A DNA stretch of 15,262 nucleotides from Pseudomonadota bacterium (lineage in GTDB: Bacteria > Pseudomonadota > Alphaproteobacteria > Rhodospirillales > Casp-alpha2), in NCBI GenBank assembly GCA_022563215.1, contig JADFNT010000011.1:1-15262 (forward strand). The letters are read 5' to 3'. This document shows, piece by piece, positions 1-8,302 of the stretch. Numbering within the stretch: position 1 is the stretch's first letter; the number at the start of each line of letters is the position of its first letter. The notes under the pieces were generated by a model. The model was not told the origin of the DNA. It searched no databases and saw only the letters and a list, made by a program, of their open reading frames with translations. Both the position numbers and the translations under genes were made by a program.

Positions 1-767
1 AGATCAACGGCACCACCGGCTACGAGGAAGCCGCCGCCCAGGGCCTGATGGCGGGGATCAACGCCGCCCTGGCCGCCGCCGATAAGGAACCGCTGATCCT
101 GGACCGCGCCGACGCCTATATCGGCGTCATGATCGACGACCTGGTGACCTTGGGGACGTCCGAACCCTACCGCATGTTCACGTCGCGGGCCGAATACCGG
201 CTCAAGCTCCGGGCCGACAACGCGGACCAGCGGCTGACCGCGAAGGGCATCGAAATCGGCTGCGTCGGCCACGAGCGGTCGCGCCGGTTCGGCGAAAAAA
301 TGCAGGCGCTCGGGGACGCCGGCGCCCTTCTCGATCGCCTCGTCGCCTCGCCCAGCCGGCTCAAGGCGAAAGGCATCGACATCAACCTCGACGGGGTCAA
401 GAGAAGCGCCATGGCCCTTCTCGCCTACCCGGGGATCGAGATCGACCGGCTGGCCGCGATCTGGCCGGAACTGGGCCGCATTGCGCCGGCCATCGCCGGA
501 CAGCTAAAGATCGAATCCGCCTATGCCGGATATATCGAGCGCCAGGAAGCGGACATCCGCGCCTTCCGCCGCGACGAGCGGCTCCGGCTTCCCGACGACC
601 TGGACTTCGACGCCATCGGCGGCCTGTCGACGGAAGTGCGGACCAAGCTGGCCGAAGCCCGGCCGGCGACCCTGGGCGCGGCGGCGCGGATTTCCGGCGT
701 CACCCCGGCGGCGCTGACGGTGCTGCTCGGCCACGTGAGGCGCCGCGACGACCGCCCGGCGGCCTGA
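1..767 (+). CDS. mnmG: tRNA U34 carboxymethylaminomethyl enzyme MnmG (GidA), 3' part only
   Basis: This is the C-terminal part of MnmG, the FAD-dependent subunit that with MnmE installs the 5-carboxymethylaminomethyl group on the wobble uridine of some tRNAs in the cytoplasm. The frame is already open at base 3 and the first visible residues are [14 protein letters not shown], a conserved MnmG stretch, so the gene starts outside the window; 254 residues are visible. The family block [20 protein letters not shown] follows, and then the helical C-terminal domain that in the family contacts MnmE and tRNA. The FAD-binding N-terminus is not in view. The stop at 765-767 is followed by a 74-base spacer carrying parS and then rsmG, the usual gidA-gidB order beside parAB. 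Identity is certain from the motifs and the context. Confidence 0.97.
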   Translation, partial: INGTTGYEEAAAQGLMAGINAALAAADKEPLILDRADAYIGVMIDDLVTLGTSEPYRMFTSRAEYRLKLRADNADQRLTAKGIEIGCVGHERSRRFGEKMQALGDAGALLDRLVASPSRLKAKGIDINLDGVKRSAMALLAYPGIEIDRLAAIWPELGRIAPAIAGQLKIESAYAGYIERQEADIRAFRRDERLRLPDDLDFDAIGGLSTEVRTKLAEARPATLGAAARISGVTPAALTVLLGHVRRRDDRPAA

Positions 768-786
768 CATCCTGACCCGGGGGAAA

Positions 787-802
787 TGTTTCACGTGAAA
801 CA
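787..802. other. parS: parS centromere site (perfect 16-bp palindrome)
   Basis: The bases TGTTTCACGTGAAACA form a perfect 16-bp palindrome identical to the canonical bacterial chromosomal parS sequence. It sits in the mnmG-rsmG spacer, about 675 bases upstream of parA and 1.5 kb upstream of parB. ParB is known to load here as a CTP-dependent clamp and spread along neighbouring DNA. No second perfect copy is visible in the window. Confidence 0.96.
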
Positions 803-841
803 GACCGGATTCCTACCCACTTCCGCCGCCGGCCGAGGCCG

Positions 842-1486
842 ATGAAGATCCCGAGCCAACCCCTGAAACCTGCCGATTTCCAGGCCATGATGGGAGTTTC
901 CAATGGCGTCCTCGAACGCCTGGAAGCCTATGTGGCGCTGTTGAGGAAATGGCAGCCAAAGGTCAACCTGGTCGCCAACCGCAGCCTCAAGGACGTCTGG
1001 CGGCGGCATATTCTCGATTCGGCGCAATTGGGCCCGCTGCTTCCGGCGGCCGGCGGGGTCGTGGCCGATATCGGCAGCGGCGCCGGTTTCCCCGGAATGG
1101 TGCTGGCGATTACCCAAGACCATGACAAGGCGGAAATTCATCTCATCGAAAGCAACCAGCGAAAATGCGCCTTTCTCATGGAAGTCAACAGAATGACTCA
1201 AGCCGGGGCGATAATTCACCATTGCCGGGTGGAAAACTTGCCCGAGCTGAAAGCCGATGTGGTCACGGCTCGCGGCGTCGCGTCGATGGGGAAACTTTTG
1301 TTATACGCGAATTCTGTGCTAAAAAAGGAAGGGCAATGTTTATTCCTTAAAGGGAAAAAATGGCGAGAGGAATTGACGGAAACGAAAAAAAATTGGATTA
1401 TTAAAGAATCACTGATTCCGAGTTTATCCGAACCCTTGGGAATGGTAGTGAAATTGGAAGAAATTAGGCAACGAAATGACTCCTGA
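842..1486 (+). CDS. rsmG: 16S rRNA (guanine527-N7)-methyltransferase RsmG (GidB)
   Basis: RsmG uses S-adenosylmethionine to methylate N7 of G527 in 16S rRNA. The 214-residue length is normal for the family. The N-terminal helices contain WQPKVNLVANRS (37-48) and RHILDSAQL (55-63), the SAM-binding loop is DIGSGAGFPG (76-85), and the family blocks ARGVASM (143-149) and FLKGK (168-172) follow. The start at 842 is the only ATG, GTG or TTG in frame downstream of parS, with a short GAGG just before it. The stop overlaps the parA start by 11 bases, so the genes are probably cotranscribed. Base composition changes inside the gene: the 5' half matches the GC-rich surroundings, whereas about 1294-1480 falls to roughly 36-40% GC with long A runs and TTA/ATT/AAA codons. 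The reading frame and family motifs remain intact throughout, so the gene appears functional. Confidence 0.96.
   Translation: MKIPSQPLKPADFQAMMGVSNGVLERLEAYVALLRKWQPKVNLVANRSLKDVWRRHILDSAQLGPLLPAAGGVVADIGSGAGFPGMVLAITQDHDKAEIHLIESNQRKCAFLMEVNRMTQAGAIIHHCRVENLPELKADVVTARGVASMGKLLLYANSVLKKEGQCLFLKGKKWREELTETKKNWIIKESLIPSLSEPLGMVVKLEEIRQRNDS
1373..1401 (+). promoter_or_regulatory. Promoter-like motif inside rsmG, possible parAB promoter
   Basis: TTGACG at 1373-1378 matches the -35 consensus at 5 of 6 bases, and GATTAT at 1396-1401, 17 bases away, matches the -10 at 4 of 6. It lies in the AT-rich part of rsmG, about 75 bases before the parA start, and the predicted transcript would start near 1408. 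An internal parAB promoter within gidB is plausible, but AT-rich DNA also yields chance matches. Confidence 0.4.
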
Positions 1487-2285
1487 AGGACTATCGCCGC
1501 CAAAACGCCCGACCCGGACCCTCGCCATCGCCAATCAGAAGGGTGGAGTCGGAAAAACGACGACGACCATCAATCTGGCCACTGCGCTCGCCGCGATCCG
1601 GCAAAAGGTCCTGATTATCGACCTCGACCCCCAGGGAAACGCCAGCACCGGCCTCGGCATCGCGCGCCAGGACCGGGAATGCAATTCCTACCACGTCCTG
1701 ATCCGCGAGGCCGAGGTGATGGAAGCGATCCGCAAAACAAAAATTCCCGGCCTCGATATCGTTCCCTCGGGGATTGACCTGTCGGGGGCGGAAATCGAAC
1801 TGGTCGGCCTGGAGCGCCGGGAATACTTCCTCAAAGCGACCCTCAAGGACGGGGCCTATGATTATGATTACGTCCTCATCGACTGCCCGCCGGCGCTCGG
1901 CCTGCTGACGGTCAATGCCCTGGTCGCGGCCGACGCGGTTCTGGTGCCCCTGCAATGCGAGTTCTTCGCCCTCGAAGGGATGAGTCAATTGGTCAAAACC
2001 ATCGAACGGATCAAGACCGCCTTCAATCCCGAACTCGATATTCAGGGCATCGTCCTGACCATGCACGACAGCCGCAACAATTTATCGGAAATGGTCGCCA
2101 ACGACGTCCGCGAGTTCTTCGGCGACAAGGTCTACAAGACGGTCATCCCCCGCAACGTGCGGGTGTCCGAAGCCCCCTCCCACGGACTCCCGGTGATGGT
2201 GTATGATTTGAATTGCGCCGGTTCGCAGGCCTATCTCAGCCTGGCCGGCGAGGTCATCCACAGGGAGCGGCGGCTGACAGCCTGA
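1476..2285 (+). CDS. parA: Chromosome partitioning ATPase ParA (Soj family)
   Basis: ParA is a Walker-type ATPase that binds DNA non-specifically as an ATP dimer and, through ParB-stimulated hydrolysis, moves the parS region during chromosome segregation. The 269-residue protein shows the deviant Walker A KGGVGKTT (22-29) with the signature lysine, the A' segment DLDPQGN (49-55), Walker B LIDCPP (134-139) and the family C-terminal block PRNVRVSEAPSHG (225-237). About 13 residues precede the conserved core, which is normal for chromosomal ParA. The ATG at 1476 lies inside the last codons of rsmG (11-base overlap) with a weak AGG seven bases before it. The stop TGA shares its last base with the parB ATG. 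No membrane-targeting helix of the MinD type is seen at the C-terminus, and parS is 0.7 kb upstream, so this is the segregation paralogue rather than MinD or another family member. Confidence 0.97.
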   Translation: MTPEGLSPPKRPTRTLAIANQKGGVGKTTTTINLATALAAIRQKVLIIDLDPQGNASTGLGIARQDRECNSYHVLIREAEVMEAIRKTKIPGLDIVPSGIDLSGAEIELVGLERREYFLKATLKDGAYDYDYVLIDCPPALGLLTVNALVAADAVLVPLQCEFFALEGMSQLVKTIERIKTAFNPELDIQGIVLTMHDSRNNLSEMVANDVREFFGDKVYKTVIPRNVRVSEAPSHGLPVMVYDLNCAGSQAYLSLAGEVIHRERRLTA

Positions 2286-3268
2286 TGACGGAAAACAAGC
2301 GTCAAAACCTCGGCCGCGGCCTCAACGCCCTGCTCGGCGAAGAACCCGAAACCGAAAGCGATTCCGGGCGACTCAAAGGTTCCCGGCTGGTGCCCGTCGA
2401 GCGCCTCTATCCCGGCCGCTATCAGCCCCGTCATTCCATCGACGAGGAACTGATCGAGGAACTGGCGCAATCGGTCAGGGAAAATGGGATCATTCAGCCG
2501 CTCCTGGTCCGCCGCCACCCGGAACAGAAGGACGCCTTCGAGATCATCGCCGGCGAAAGGCGCTGGCGCGCCGCCCAGATGGCCAAGGTGCACGAGGTTC
2601 CGGTCATCATCAGGGACCTCAACGACCAGGAATCGCTGGAAATGGGGCTGGTCGAAAACCTTCAGCGCCAAGACCTTTCGCCGTTGGAGGAGGCCGAGGG
2701 TTACCAACGCCTGATGGATGAATTCTCCCACACCCAGGAAGTGCTGGCCAAAACCGTCGGCAAGAGCCGAAGCCACGTCGCCAACATGATCCGCCTGTTG
2801 GGCCTGCCGGGACCGGTCAAGAAGATGCTCGATTCAGAAGACCTTTCGGCCGGCCACGCGCGGGCGATGCTGAATGCGCCGAACCCCTTGGAAGTCGCCC
2901 GCCAGGTGGTGAAAAAAGGCCTCAACGTCCGGCAAACCGAAAGGCTGGTCAAAAAGGAACAGCGCCAGAAGGACAGCCCGCCCAAGCCGGGCCACAAAGA
3001 CGTCGATACCCAGGCACTGGAACGCGACCTGGCCAATCTTCTCGGCCTCAAGGTGGGGATAAAATTCAAGGGCGGCGGCGGATCGCTGACGGTCCATTAT
3101 GATTCGTTGGAGCAGCTCGACGACATCCTCCTTCGCCTCGGTAAGGGCGGCATTCCGGCAACGGCCCCGGAGAAAGTTACGGAAAAGCCGCCTGTAAAAC
3201 CAAGGCGAAAACCCAAGCTGTCCATTGCTTTAAGTAAAGGACGGGGAAAGAAAAAGGCCGCCGGTTAA
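2285..3268 (+). CDS. parB: Chromosome partitioning protein ParB, CTPase, with basic C-terminal tail
   Basis: ParB binds parS, loads onto DNA as a CTP-switched clamp and stimulates ParA. In the 327-residue product the N-terminal LGRGLNALLGE (9-19) is the conserved ParA-interacting segment. The CTP-binding domain carries GERRWRAAQ (90-98) and ENLQRQDLSPLEEA (124-137). A helix-turn-helix for parS recognition spans about 150-175, and the C-terminal dimerisation domain lies near 243-290 and ends in LDDILLRLG. The start at 2285 is chosen because it overlaps the parA stop (TGATG), which suggests translational coupling; an in-frame ATG at 2213 lies well inside parA and would add residues unlike ParB. 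Unusual: after the dimerisation domain there is a further tail of about 37 residues (291-327) rich in Lys/Arg and Pro, with 12 basic and 2 acidic residues, where many ParB proteins end. The tail may add non-specific DNA binding; this is inferred from composition only. Confidence 0.96.
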   Translation: MTENKRQNLGRGLNALLGEEPETESDSGRLKGSRLVPVERLYPGRYQPRHSIDEELIEELAQSVRENGIIQPLLVRRHPEQKDAFEIIAGERRWRAAQMAKVHEVPVIIRDLNDQESLEMGLVENLQRQDLSPLEEAEGYQRLMDEFSHTQEVLAKTVGKSRSHVANMIRLLGLPGPVKKMLDSEDLSAGHARAMLNAPNPLEVARQVVKKGLNVRQTERLVKKEQRQKDSPPKPGHKDVDTQALERDLANLLGLKVGIKFKGGGGSLTVHYDSLEQLDDILLRLGKGGIPATAPEKVTEKPPVKPRRKPKLSIALSKGRGKKKAAG

Positions 3269-3307
3269 GCCTGGGCCGTCCCCAAGAAAAAAAAGAAAGC
3301 CTGGGAT

Positions 3308-4363
3308 TTAACGGGCCCGGGCGGCCTGGGCGATCCGGATCAGGGCGCGATGACAACCGGCCTGGGCGGGAAAGCCCGTGGTTTTGCAGTCGATTTCCGC
3401 CTCGGTAACCAATTCAAGGGCGCCGGAAAGACGGCTCATTCGCCAGCGTTTCATCTGTGTCTGGAACTCGGATTTGAACTTGAAAATGATTGGCGGCCTG
3501 AGCCCGGCCATGGCCTTCTCAAAAGTAGCGCCGCCGTCCACCAGCCCGAGGGCCATATGAATCCGTTGCAAATGCCGGCCTACGGCGCGAAGAATTCCGA
3601 CCGGACTGGTTCCTTCCATGAGCGCCCGCTCGAAGGCCCGGTCGAGGCCCCGGGAGTCGCCGCTGGCCGTGCAATAGGCGACGGAATCAAGGGACATGGC
3701 GGCACTGTCGCCGATGCACGCCATGGCGTCATCGAGGCCGACAAGACGATTCTCGCCGTTGCCGCCGTCACTATTCGCCGTGCCGGAAAGGGCGTAAAGG
3801 GCGAGTTTTTCCAATTCGCTCCGGGTTACCCTCCGGTCGCTACCGAGATTTTCGACAAGATAGTCCCGGGCCTCGGCGGTGGGGCTAAGCCCATGGCGGC
3901 CCAATGTTTCGCGAATAACAGCCTCAAGCCCCTTGGCGTCGTCTTCGTAACACCCGATGGATGCCCCATGGCTGGATTTTTCGAAAAGTTTTCGCAAGGA
4001 CGACTGGGGACCAAGGGTGCCGGCCTCGACGATGACAAGATTGTCATGCCCGCCGTTATCCAGGAATGATTCGAAGGTTGGGGAAATACCGTCGGTAGCT
4101 TCATGAACCCAGATGACCCGCCGGCCCCCGGTCAATGAAAGCTGCGCCGCCTCGTCGGCAAGGCAAGGGGGGTCGGCCTTGATGTCGGCGCCGGTAAATA
4201 CCGCCACCCGAAAAGGATCGGCGAGATCGTCGACGACGGTCAACACCAGTGCTTCGGCCCGTTCGCGTACCAGGCCCTGATCGGGGCCGAACAAAAGAAC
4301 GGCGGCGACCTTGGGGTCGGGTTGGCGAAGAAACGGGTTAATTCGGGAGGCAGGAATCTTCAC
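3308..4363 (-). CDS. holA: DNA polymerase III delta subunit HolA
   Basis: HolA is the delta subunit of the clamp loader, which opens the beta sliding clamp and helps place it on primed DNA. The 351-residue protein has the family opening with VAAVLLFGPDQGLVRERAE near residues 19-37, the position corresponding to the AAA+ nucleotide fold of delta. The middle contains LGPQSSLRKLFEK, and the C-terminal helical collar carries EGTSPVGILRAVGRHLQRIH. The start is a GTG at 4361-4363 that overlaps the lptE stop as GTGA, so translation is probably coupled; AAGGA lies 12 bases upstream. holA follows leuS and lptE and converges on parB with a 39-base gap, an arrangement familiar in alphaproteobacteria. 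That gap has no clear hairpin, but it has a T-rich tract in the holA direction and a 9-bp direct repeat (AAGCCTGGG at 3267 and 3297). Confidence 0.93.
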   Translation of the reverse strand: MKIPASRINPFLRQPDPKVAAVLLFGPDQGLVRERAEALVLTVVDDLADPFRVAVFTGADIKADPPCLADEAAQLSLTGGRRVIWVHEATDGISPTFESFLDNGGHDNLVIVEAGTLGPQSSLRKLFEKSSHGASIGCYEDDAKGLEAVIRETLGRHGLSPTAEARDYLVENLGSDRRVTRSELEKLALYALSGTANSDGGNGENRLVGLDDAMACIGDSAAMSLDSVAYCTASGDSRGLDRAFERALMEGTSPVGILRAVGRHLQRIHMALGLVDGGATFEKAMAGLRPPIIFKFKSEFQTQMKRWRMSRLSGALELVTEAEIDCKTTGFPAQAGCHRALIRIAQAARAR

Positions 4364-4887
4364 CGCCGGGTCCGGTCCTTATTATCCTTTGGCGAGTGAA
4401 CGAACTGGGCCGCCAAACGGGTGCGGATGGCCTGAGCCAATTCACCAACGGCCCGGGCCCGGGCGTTTTTTTCGGCCATCAGGGTGGCAAAATCGGAATC
4501 GAGAATATTGTAACTGACGATGATTGCTTCATTGCCCGATAGAATAGTCTCTCCGCCGGAAATCGGCGAAAGCTGGTAACTGACCCTCAGGGTAAGATTG
4601 GCCCGGGTAGCAAAGGCGCTTTTCCGCACCCCCAGGGAAGCAATGCTTTCCGACACCGTTGCCACCAAGAAATAGCGTGGTTTTTTGGGCCGGCCGTCGG
4701 GATTGAGAAGAGACAACAGGCGATTATGAAGCTGCTGACCTATCCGGTCCTGAATAGGTTTAACCCTAATGGCGGCGAATTCTTCGGGCGCATAGGCAGC
4801 GAAGCTCTTGCCGTAAAGGGGCTGGAAACCACACCCTCCCAGGAAGCCTAAGGCGGCCAAAAGGAAAATTGTTCTAAACGACCACAT
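4360..4887 (-). CDS. lptE: LPS-assembly lipoprotein LptE
   Basis: LptE is an outer-membrane lipoprotein that plugs LptD and helps insert lipopolysaccharide into the outer leaflet. From the chosen start the protein is 175 residues: a short N-terminus, a hydrophobic segment and the lipobox LGGC with the lipidated cysteine at residue 19, followed by GFQPLYG, the typical start of mature LptE. The start at 4887 was chosen over an in-frame ATG at 4938 because only the shorter form puts the signal peptide at the N-terminus. It overlaps the end of leuS by 14 bases, and its stop overlaps holA (GTGA), giving a tightly packed leuS-lptE-holA operon. The low sequence conservation of LptE makes the exact annotation rest on lipobox, opening motif, size and gene order. 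Confidence 0.9.
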   Translation of the reverse strand: MWSFRTIFLLAALGFLGGCGFQPLYGKSFAAYAPEEFAAIRVKPIQDRIGQQLHNRLLSLLNPDGRPKKPRYFLVATVSESIASLGVRKSAFATRANLTLRVSYQLSPISGGETILSGNEAIIVSYNILDSDFATLMAEKNARARAVGELAQAIRTRLAAQFVHSPKDNKDRTRR

Positions 4888-7492
4888 TGATGATCCGATT
4901 GGGCACGATAATAACCTTGCGAATCGGTTTCCCGGCAATCGCCGCCGTTACGTTTTCCAAGGCCAGAGCCGCCGTTTCAGCCATTTGGTCGTCGCTGTCC
5001 TTGGGCAAATCCAGTGTTCCCCGCAATTTTCCGTTCACCTGAACGGCGATGGTGACGGTTTCCTCGACAAGCAGGTCCGCTTCGGCCTCGGGCCACGGCG
5101 TATCGGCGAGCAGCGTTTCGTGGCCAAGACTATGCCATAATTCTTCCGTCAGGTGGGGCATCATCGGCCCAAGAAGCAAGACAATGGCTTCCAGGCCGTG
5201 CCTTCTGACCCAGGCGGCGGAATCGTCGTTACCCGCGAGATCGTCCAAGGTATTGGTCAACTCCCTGATCCGGGCAACGGCCTTGTTGAAATGAAAGCGC
5301 TCAAGGTCTTCCGTAACTTTGGAAATCGTTTTGTGAATTTCCTTAAGGGTAAAGATTAGACCCGGAAATTCCTTTTCGTCGGCTTTCATGTCCGGACGCG
5401 TGGCCCCGAATTTGGAAAATGGTTTTTTGGAATCCGGGGCATTAACCAGGCGCCATAACCGGTTCACGTACCGCCAGGCGCCTTCGATGCCGGCCTCCGT
5501 CCAATCCAGGTCGCGGTCGGGCGGGCTGTCCGACAGCATGAAAAGGCGCGCCGTATCGGCCCCATAGGTTTCGATGATGGATTCCGGATCGACGACGTTT
5601 TTGCGCGACTTGCTCATTTTTTCCGATCGCCCGACGGTAACGGCGGAGCCGCCTTGGGGGCCGTCAAGAACGCGGGCCGATTTGTCGCCGGTTATTTCGA
5701 CCTCGTCGGGATAAAGCCATTTGCCGTTTTCGTCCCGGTAGGTTTCGTGGCAGACCATTCCCTGCGTCAAAAGCCCCTCGAAAGGTTCTTTGATGCCTAA
5801 GTATCCGCACTGTTTCAGCGCCCGGGTAAAAAACCGCGAATAGAGAAGATGCAGAACCGCGTGTTCGATGCCGCCGATATATTGATCGACGGGCAACCAG
5901 TAATCGGCGGCCTCGCGGGTAAAGGCGGTATCGGCGTGGGGGGAGCAGAACCTGGCGAAATACCAGGATGATTCAAAAAAAGTATCGAAGGTATCGGTTT
6001 CCCTGCGGGCCGGCTTGCCGCAGGCCGGACAGTCGGCGTCTTTCCAGGTCGGGTGGTTGTCCAGCGGGTTGCCCGGCGCCTCAAGGTCTGCGTCTTCGGG
6101 CAAAACGACCGGCAGGTCTTCCTCGGGCACCGGGACAATGCCGCAGTCCGGGCAATGGATCACCGGAATCGGGCAACCCCAATAACGTTGCCGCGATATG
6201 CCCCAGTCGCGAAGCCGGTAATTGACCCCCGGACGGCCGGCGTCGGCGGCGTCCAACCTCTCGATGATGGCCGACTTCGCCTCCTCGACGCCAAGCCCGT
6301 CGAGAAACGCCGAATTGATCAACACCCCGTCGTCGGTGAAGGCTTCGTCCTCGATGACGAAACTTTCCCCAATGGGTTCCTGGGGGGTTTCCCGGGGCGC
6401 GACGACGGGAAGGACGTCAAGGCCGTATTTTCGGGCGAACTCCAGATCACGCTGATCGTGGGCCGGGCAGCCGAAAATGGCGCCGGTTCCGTATTCCATG
6501 AGAACGAAATTAGCCACGTAGAGCGGCAAAGTCCTTTCGTCATCGAAGGGATGACGGACCCGGACGCCGGTGTCGTAACCGATCTTTTCCGCCGTTTCGA
6601 TGGCCGCCTCGCTGGTTCCGGCGCTGCCACATTCGGTAATGAACGCCCGAAGATCGGCGTCGTCCTCTGACAGGTCCTGGGAAAGCGGATGGTTGGCGGC
6701 GATGGCGCAAAACGAAGCGCCGAAAATGGTGTCGGGACGGGTGGTGAAGACTTCCAACCGACCACCCTTGCCTCCGTTCCGTCCGTCGAAATCGAAAAAC
6801 ATATAGGCGCCTTCGGACCGGCCGATCCATTTTTCCTGCATCAGGCGCACCCGGGCGGGCCAACGATCCAGCGTTTCGAGGTCTTGGAGGAGCTCTTCGG
6901 AAAACGCCGTGATTTTCATAAACCACTGTGATAAAAGACGATTTTCCACATTGGCGCCGGACCGCCAACCCTTGCCGTCGATGACCTGCTCATTGGCGAG
7001 CACGGTATTTTCCACCGGATCCCAGTTGACCCAGGATTCCTTGCGGTAAACCAGTCCCTGTTTAAGGAAATCCAGAAACATCTTCTGTTCGTGGCGGTAG
7101 TAGTCCGGATCGCAAGTGGCGATTTCGCGCGACCAGTCATAGGAAAGACCCATGGACTTGAGCTGCTCGCGCATGGTGGCGATGTTCTGTTCCGTCCACC
7201 GGGCGGGACGAACCTTGTTTTCCTTGGCCGCGTTTTCCGCCGGCAGCCCAAAAGCATCCCAGCCCATGGGGTGCAGCACATTGAAACCCCGGGCGCGCTT
7301 GTAGCGGGCGACCACATCGCCCAAGGTGTAATTGCGCACGTGCCCCATATGAATGCGCCCCGAGGGATAGGGAAACATCTCAAGCACGTAGTATTTCGGT
7401 TTGTCGCCGCCTTCGCCGGCGGCGAAGCATCCCCGGTCTTCCCAGACCGACTGCCATTTCGCTTCCGCTTGCTTGAAATTGTACCTGGACAT
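4874..7492 (-). CDS. leuS: Leucyl-tRNA synthetase
   Basis: LeuRS charges tRNA-Leu with leucine in the cytoplasm and removes misacylated amino acids. The 872-residue length is normal for the bacterial enzyme. The class I signature is present as HMGH (48-51, within [18 protein letters not shown]), and KMSKS lies at 625-629. The CP1 editing domain contains TTRPDTIFG near residue 250 and the HDQRD block with the aspartate known to discriminate isoleucine and related mischarging. A zinc-binding insertion shows CPDC and CPAC pairs. The start at 7492 gives the usual [14 protein letters not shown] opening. It overlaps lptE downstream, and DUF3576 lies 137 bases upstream on the same strand. No catalytic or editing residue appears to be missing. 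Confidence 0.97.
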   Translation of the reverse strand: MSRYNFKQAEAKWQSVWEDRGCFAAGEGGDKPKYYVLEMFPYPSGRIHMGHVRNYTLGDVVARYKRARGFNVLHPMGWDAFGLPAENAAKENKVRPARWTEQNIATMREQLKSMGLSYDWSREIATCDPDYYRHEQKMFLDFLKQGLVYRKESWVNWDPVENTVLANEQVIDGKGWRSGANVENRLLSQWFMKITAFSEELLQDLETLDRWPARVRLMQEKWIGRSEGAYMFFDFDGRNGGKGGRLEVFTTRPDTIFGASFCAIAANHPLSQDLSEDDADLRAFITECGSAGTSEAAIETAEKIGYDTGVRVRHPFDDERTLPLYVANFVLMEYGTGAIFGCPAHDQRDLEFARKYGLDVLPVVAPRETPQEPIGESFVIEDEAFTDDGVLINSAFLDGLGVEEAKSAIIERLDAADAGRPGVNYRLRDWGISRQRYWGCPIPVIHCPDCGIVPVPEEDLPVVLPEDADLEAPGNPLDNHPTWKDADCPACGKPARRETDTFDTFFESSWYFARFCSPHADTAFTREAADYWLPVDQYIGGIEHAVLHLLYSRFFTRALKQCGYLGIKEPFEGLLTQGMVCHETYRDENGKWLYPDEVEITGDKSARVLDGPQGGSAVTVGRSEKMSKSRKNVVDPESIIETYGADTARLFMLSDSPPDRDLDWTEAGIEGAWRYVNRLWRLVNAPDSKKPFSKFGATRPDMKADEKEFPGLIFTLKEIHKTISKVTEDLERFHFNKAVARIRELTNTLDDLAGNDDSAAWVRRHGLEAIVLLLGPMMPHLTEELWHSLGHETLLADTPWPEAEADLLVEETVTIAVQVNGKLRGTLDLPKDSDDQMAETAALALENVTAAIAGKPIRKVIIVPNRIINVVV

Positions 7493-7629
7493 TTCGATTG
7501 GCTGGCCCGGCTGGTTGAAAGTGGATGGAATCTACCATAGGGACCCCATACGACGGTTCTCCATATTCTCCGGAGTGGCCGTCCGGTTCCGTATCACCTC
7601 ATATTATGACTTGGGAAATGGACGTTAAG
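7493..7629 (-). promoter_or_regulatory. leuS leader region
   Basis: This 137-base spacer between the DUF3576 gene and leuS contains an AT-rich CATAAT that could be a -10 element on the minus strand, but no convincing -35 pairs with it. A short inverted repeat (CCGGA at 7570-7574, TCCGG at 7582-7586) could form a small hairpin in the leader. A 10-codon open frame at 7532-7564 has only one leucine codon, so leucine attenuation is not supported, and no T-box features were recognised. Confidence 0.3.
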
Positions 7630-8193
7630 TTATCTTTGTAAGGTCTGATTCCGCAATTGCCGTGCCCGGAACAAAATGGCGTCTTCGATCTTGGTTCCGG
7701 TTTCCTCAGGGACTCCGGCATCCTTCCAGGCCCCGCGGCGGTCCTGAACTTGGCGAAAAACGGCAACCCGGACGCCGTCGGCCCTAAGCGCGCGGCCGAG
7801 TATGTAGACGTTGAGCTTGAAGCGTTCGCTCGGGGCTTCCGTCGGGGAGTGCCAATCGGTGATAATTACGCCGCCGAAAGGATCCGCGGAATTGACGGGC
7901 ATGAACGAAATGGTATCCAACGACGCCCGCCAAAGGTAACTGTTGACCCCCAACGCCCCTCCGGTGTTTTTGGGTTCGCTGTCGCCGAATAAATTAAGAC
8001 CGCCCTCCCCCAAAATGGTTTTTCTTTTGGAGTAATCGATTTCCTCGGTTTCCAGCTCTTCGTGGCCACCGGCGGAGCCCTTGAAATCCCCCTCGGTGAT
8101 TTCATCGGAAGTGCAGGCCGACAGCAACAGGCCACCGATACACAAAGAACCGGCCAGACTCAGTCGGGAAAGGGTTTCGGCAATTCGTTTCAT
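7630..8193 (-). CDS. DUF3576 family outer-membrane-type lipoprotein of unknown function
   Basis: The protein is 187 residues from the chosen start. It has a lysine/arginine N-terminus, a hydrophobic segment (11-26) and the lipobox LSAC with cysteine 27, so it should be exported and lipidated. The mature part has an acidic linker (45-53) and then a conserved core that includes LGVNSYLWRASLDTISFMPV (81-100), DPFGGVIITDWHSP (104-117) and FKLNVYILGRALRADGVRVA (125-144). These are features of the DUF3576 family, commonly found upstream of leuS in alphaproteobacteria; its biochemical role is unknown to me. An in-frame ATG at 8241 would add 16 polar residues and lies just past a TATAAT, probably too close to a transcription start, so 8193 is preferred; AAGGA lies 13 bases upstream. 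Neighbouring lptE and the more distant lolA suggest an envelope context, but no function can be assigned. Confidence 0.88.
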   Translation of the reverse strand: MKRIAETLSRLSLAGSLCIGGLLLSACTSDEITEGDFKGSAGGHEELETEEIDYSKRKTILGEGGLNLFGDSEPKNTGGALGVNSYLWRASLDTISFMPVNSADPFGGVIITDWHSPTEAPSERFKLNVYILGRALRADGVRVAVFRQVQDRRGAWKDAGVPEETGTKIEDAILFRARQLRNQTLQR

Positions 8194-8243
8194 CTTCAAA
8201 CCAGCGTCCTTTTTGGACGGCGTTCCTCTTTCGGGTGTCATTT

Positions 8244-8249
8244 ATTATA
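8244..8249 (-). promoter_or_regulatory. Candidate -10 element for the DUF3576 gene
   Basis: A perfect TATAAT on the minus strand lies in an AT-rich pocket between the ThiE-like gene and the DUF3576 gene. No good -35 is seen at 16 to 18 bases. A transcript starting about 7 bases downstream would begin near 8237, which supports the 8193 start codon for the DUF3576 gene. The call is weak because only one hexamer matches. Confidence 0.4.
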
Positions 8250-8302
8250 ATATATTCGGTCCCACATCCATACCCGGTTCATATAATTAGATAAATCCGC
8301 CG

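Noticed and set aside
3905..3920. Second parS-like sequence TGTTTCGCGAATAACA
   Set aside because: Only 12 of 16 bases match, the palindrome is broken, and it lies inside holA.
3350..4069. 239-codon open frame antisense to holA
   Set aside because: No family resemblance; explained by codon bias of holA on the other strand.
4888..4938. Longer lptE start inside leuS
   Set aside because: It would place 17 residues before the lipoprotein signal peptide, which would bury the signal.
6053..6670. 205-codon open frame antisense to leuS
   Set aside because: Shadow of leuS, which has intact catalytic and editing motifs here.
6942..6950. DnaA-box-like TTTTCCACA
   Set aside because: One isolated near match within leuS with no cluster or AT-rich unwinding element; no origin can be called.
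7532..7564. Possible leucine leader peptide upstream of leuS
   Set aside because: The 10-codon frame MENRRMGSLW has a single leucine codon and no alternative terminator hairpins.
8194..8241. Longer start for the DUF3576 gene
   Set aside because: The ATG is immediately after a TATAAT and adds a polar stretch before the signal peptide.
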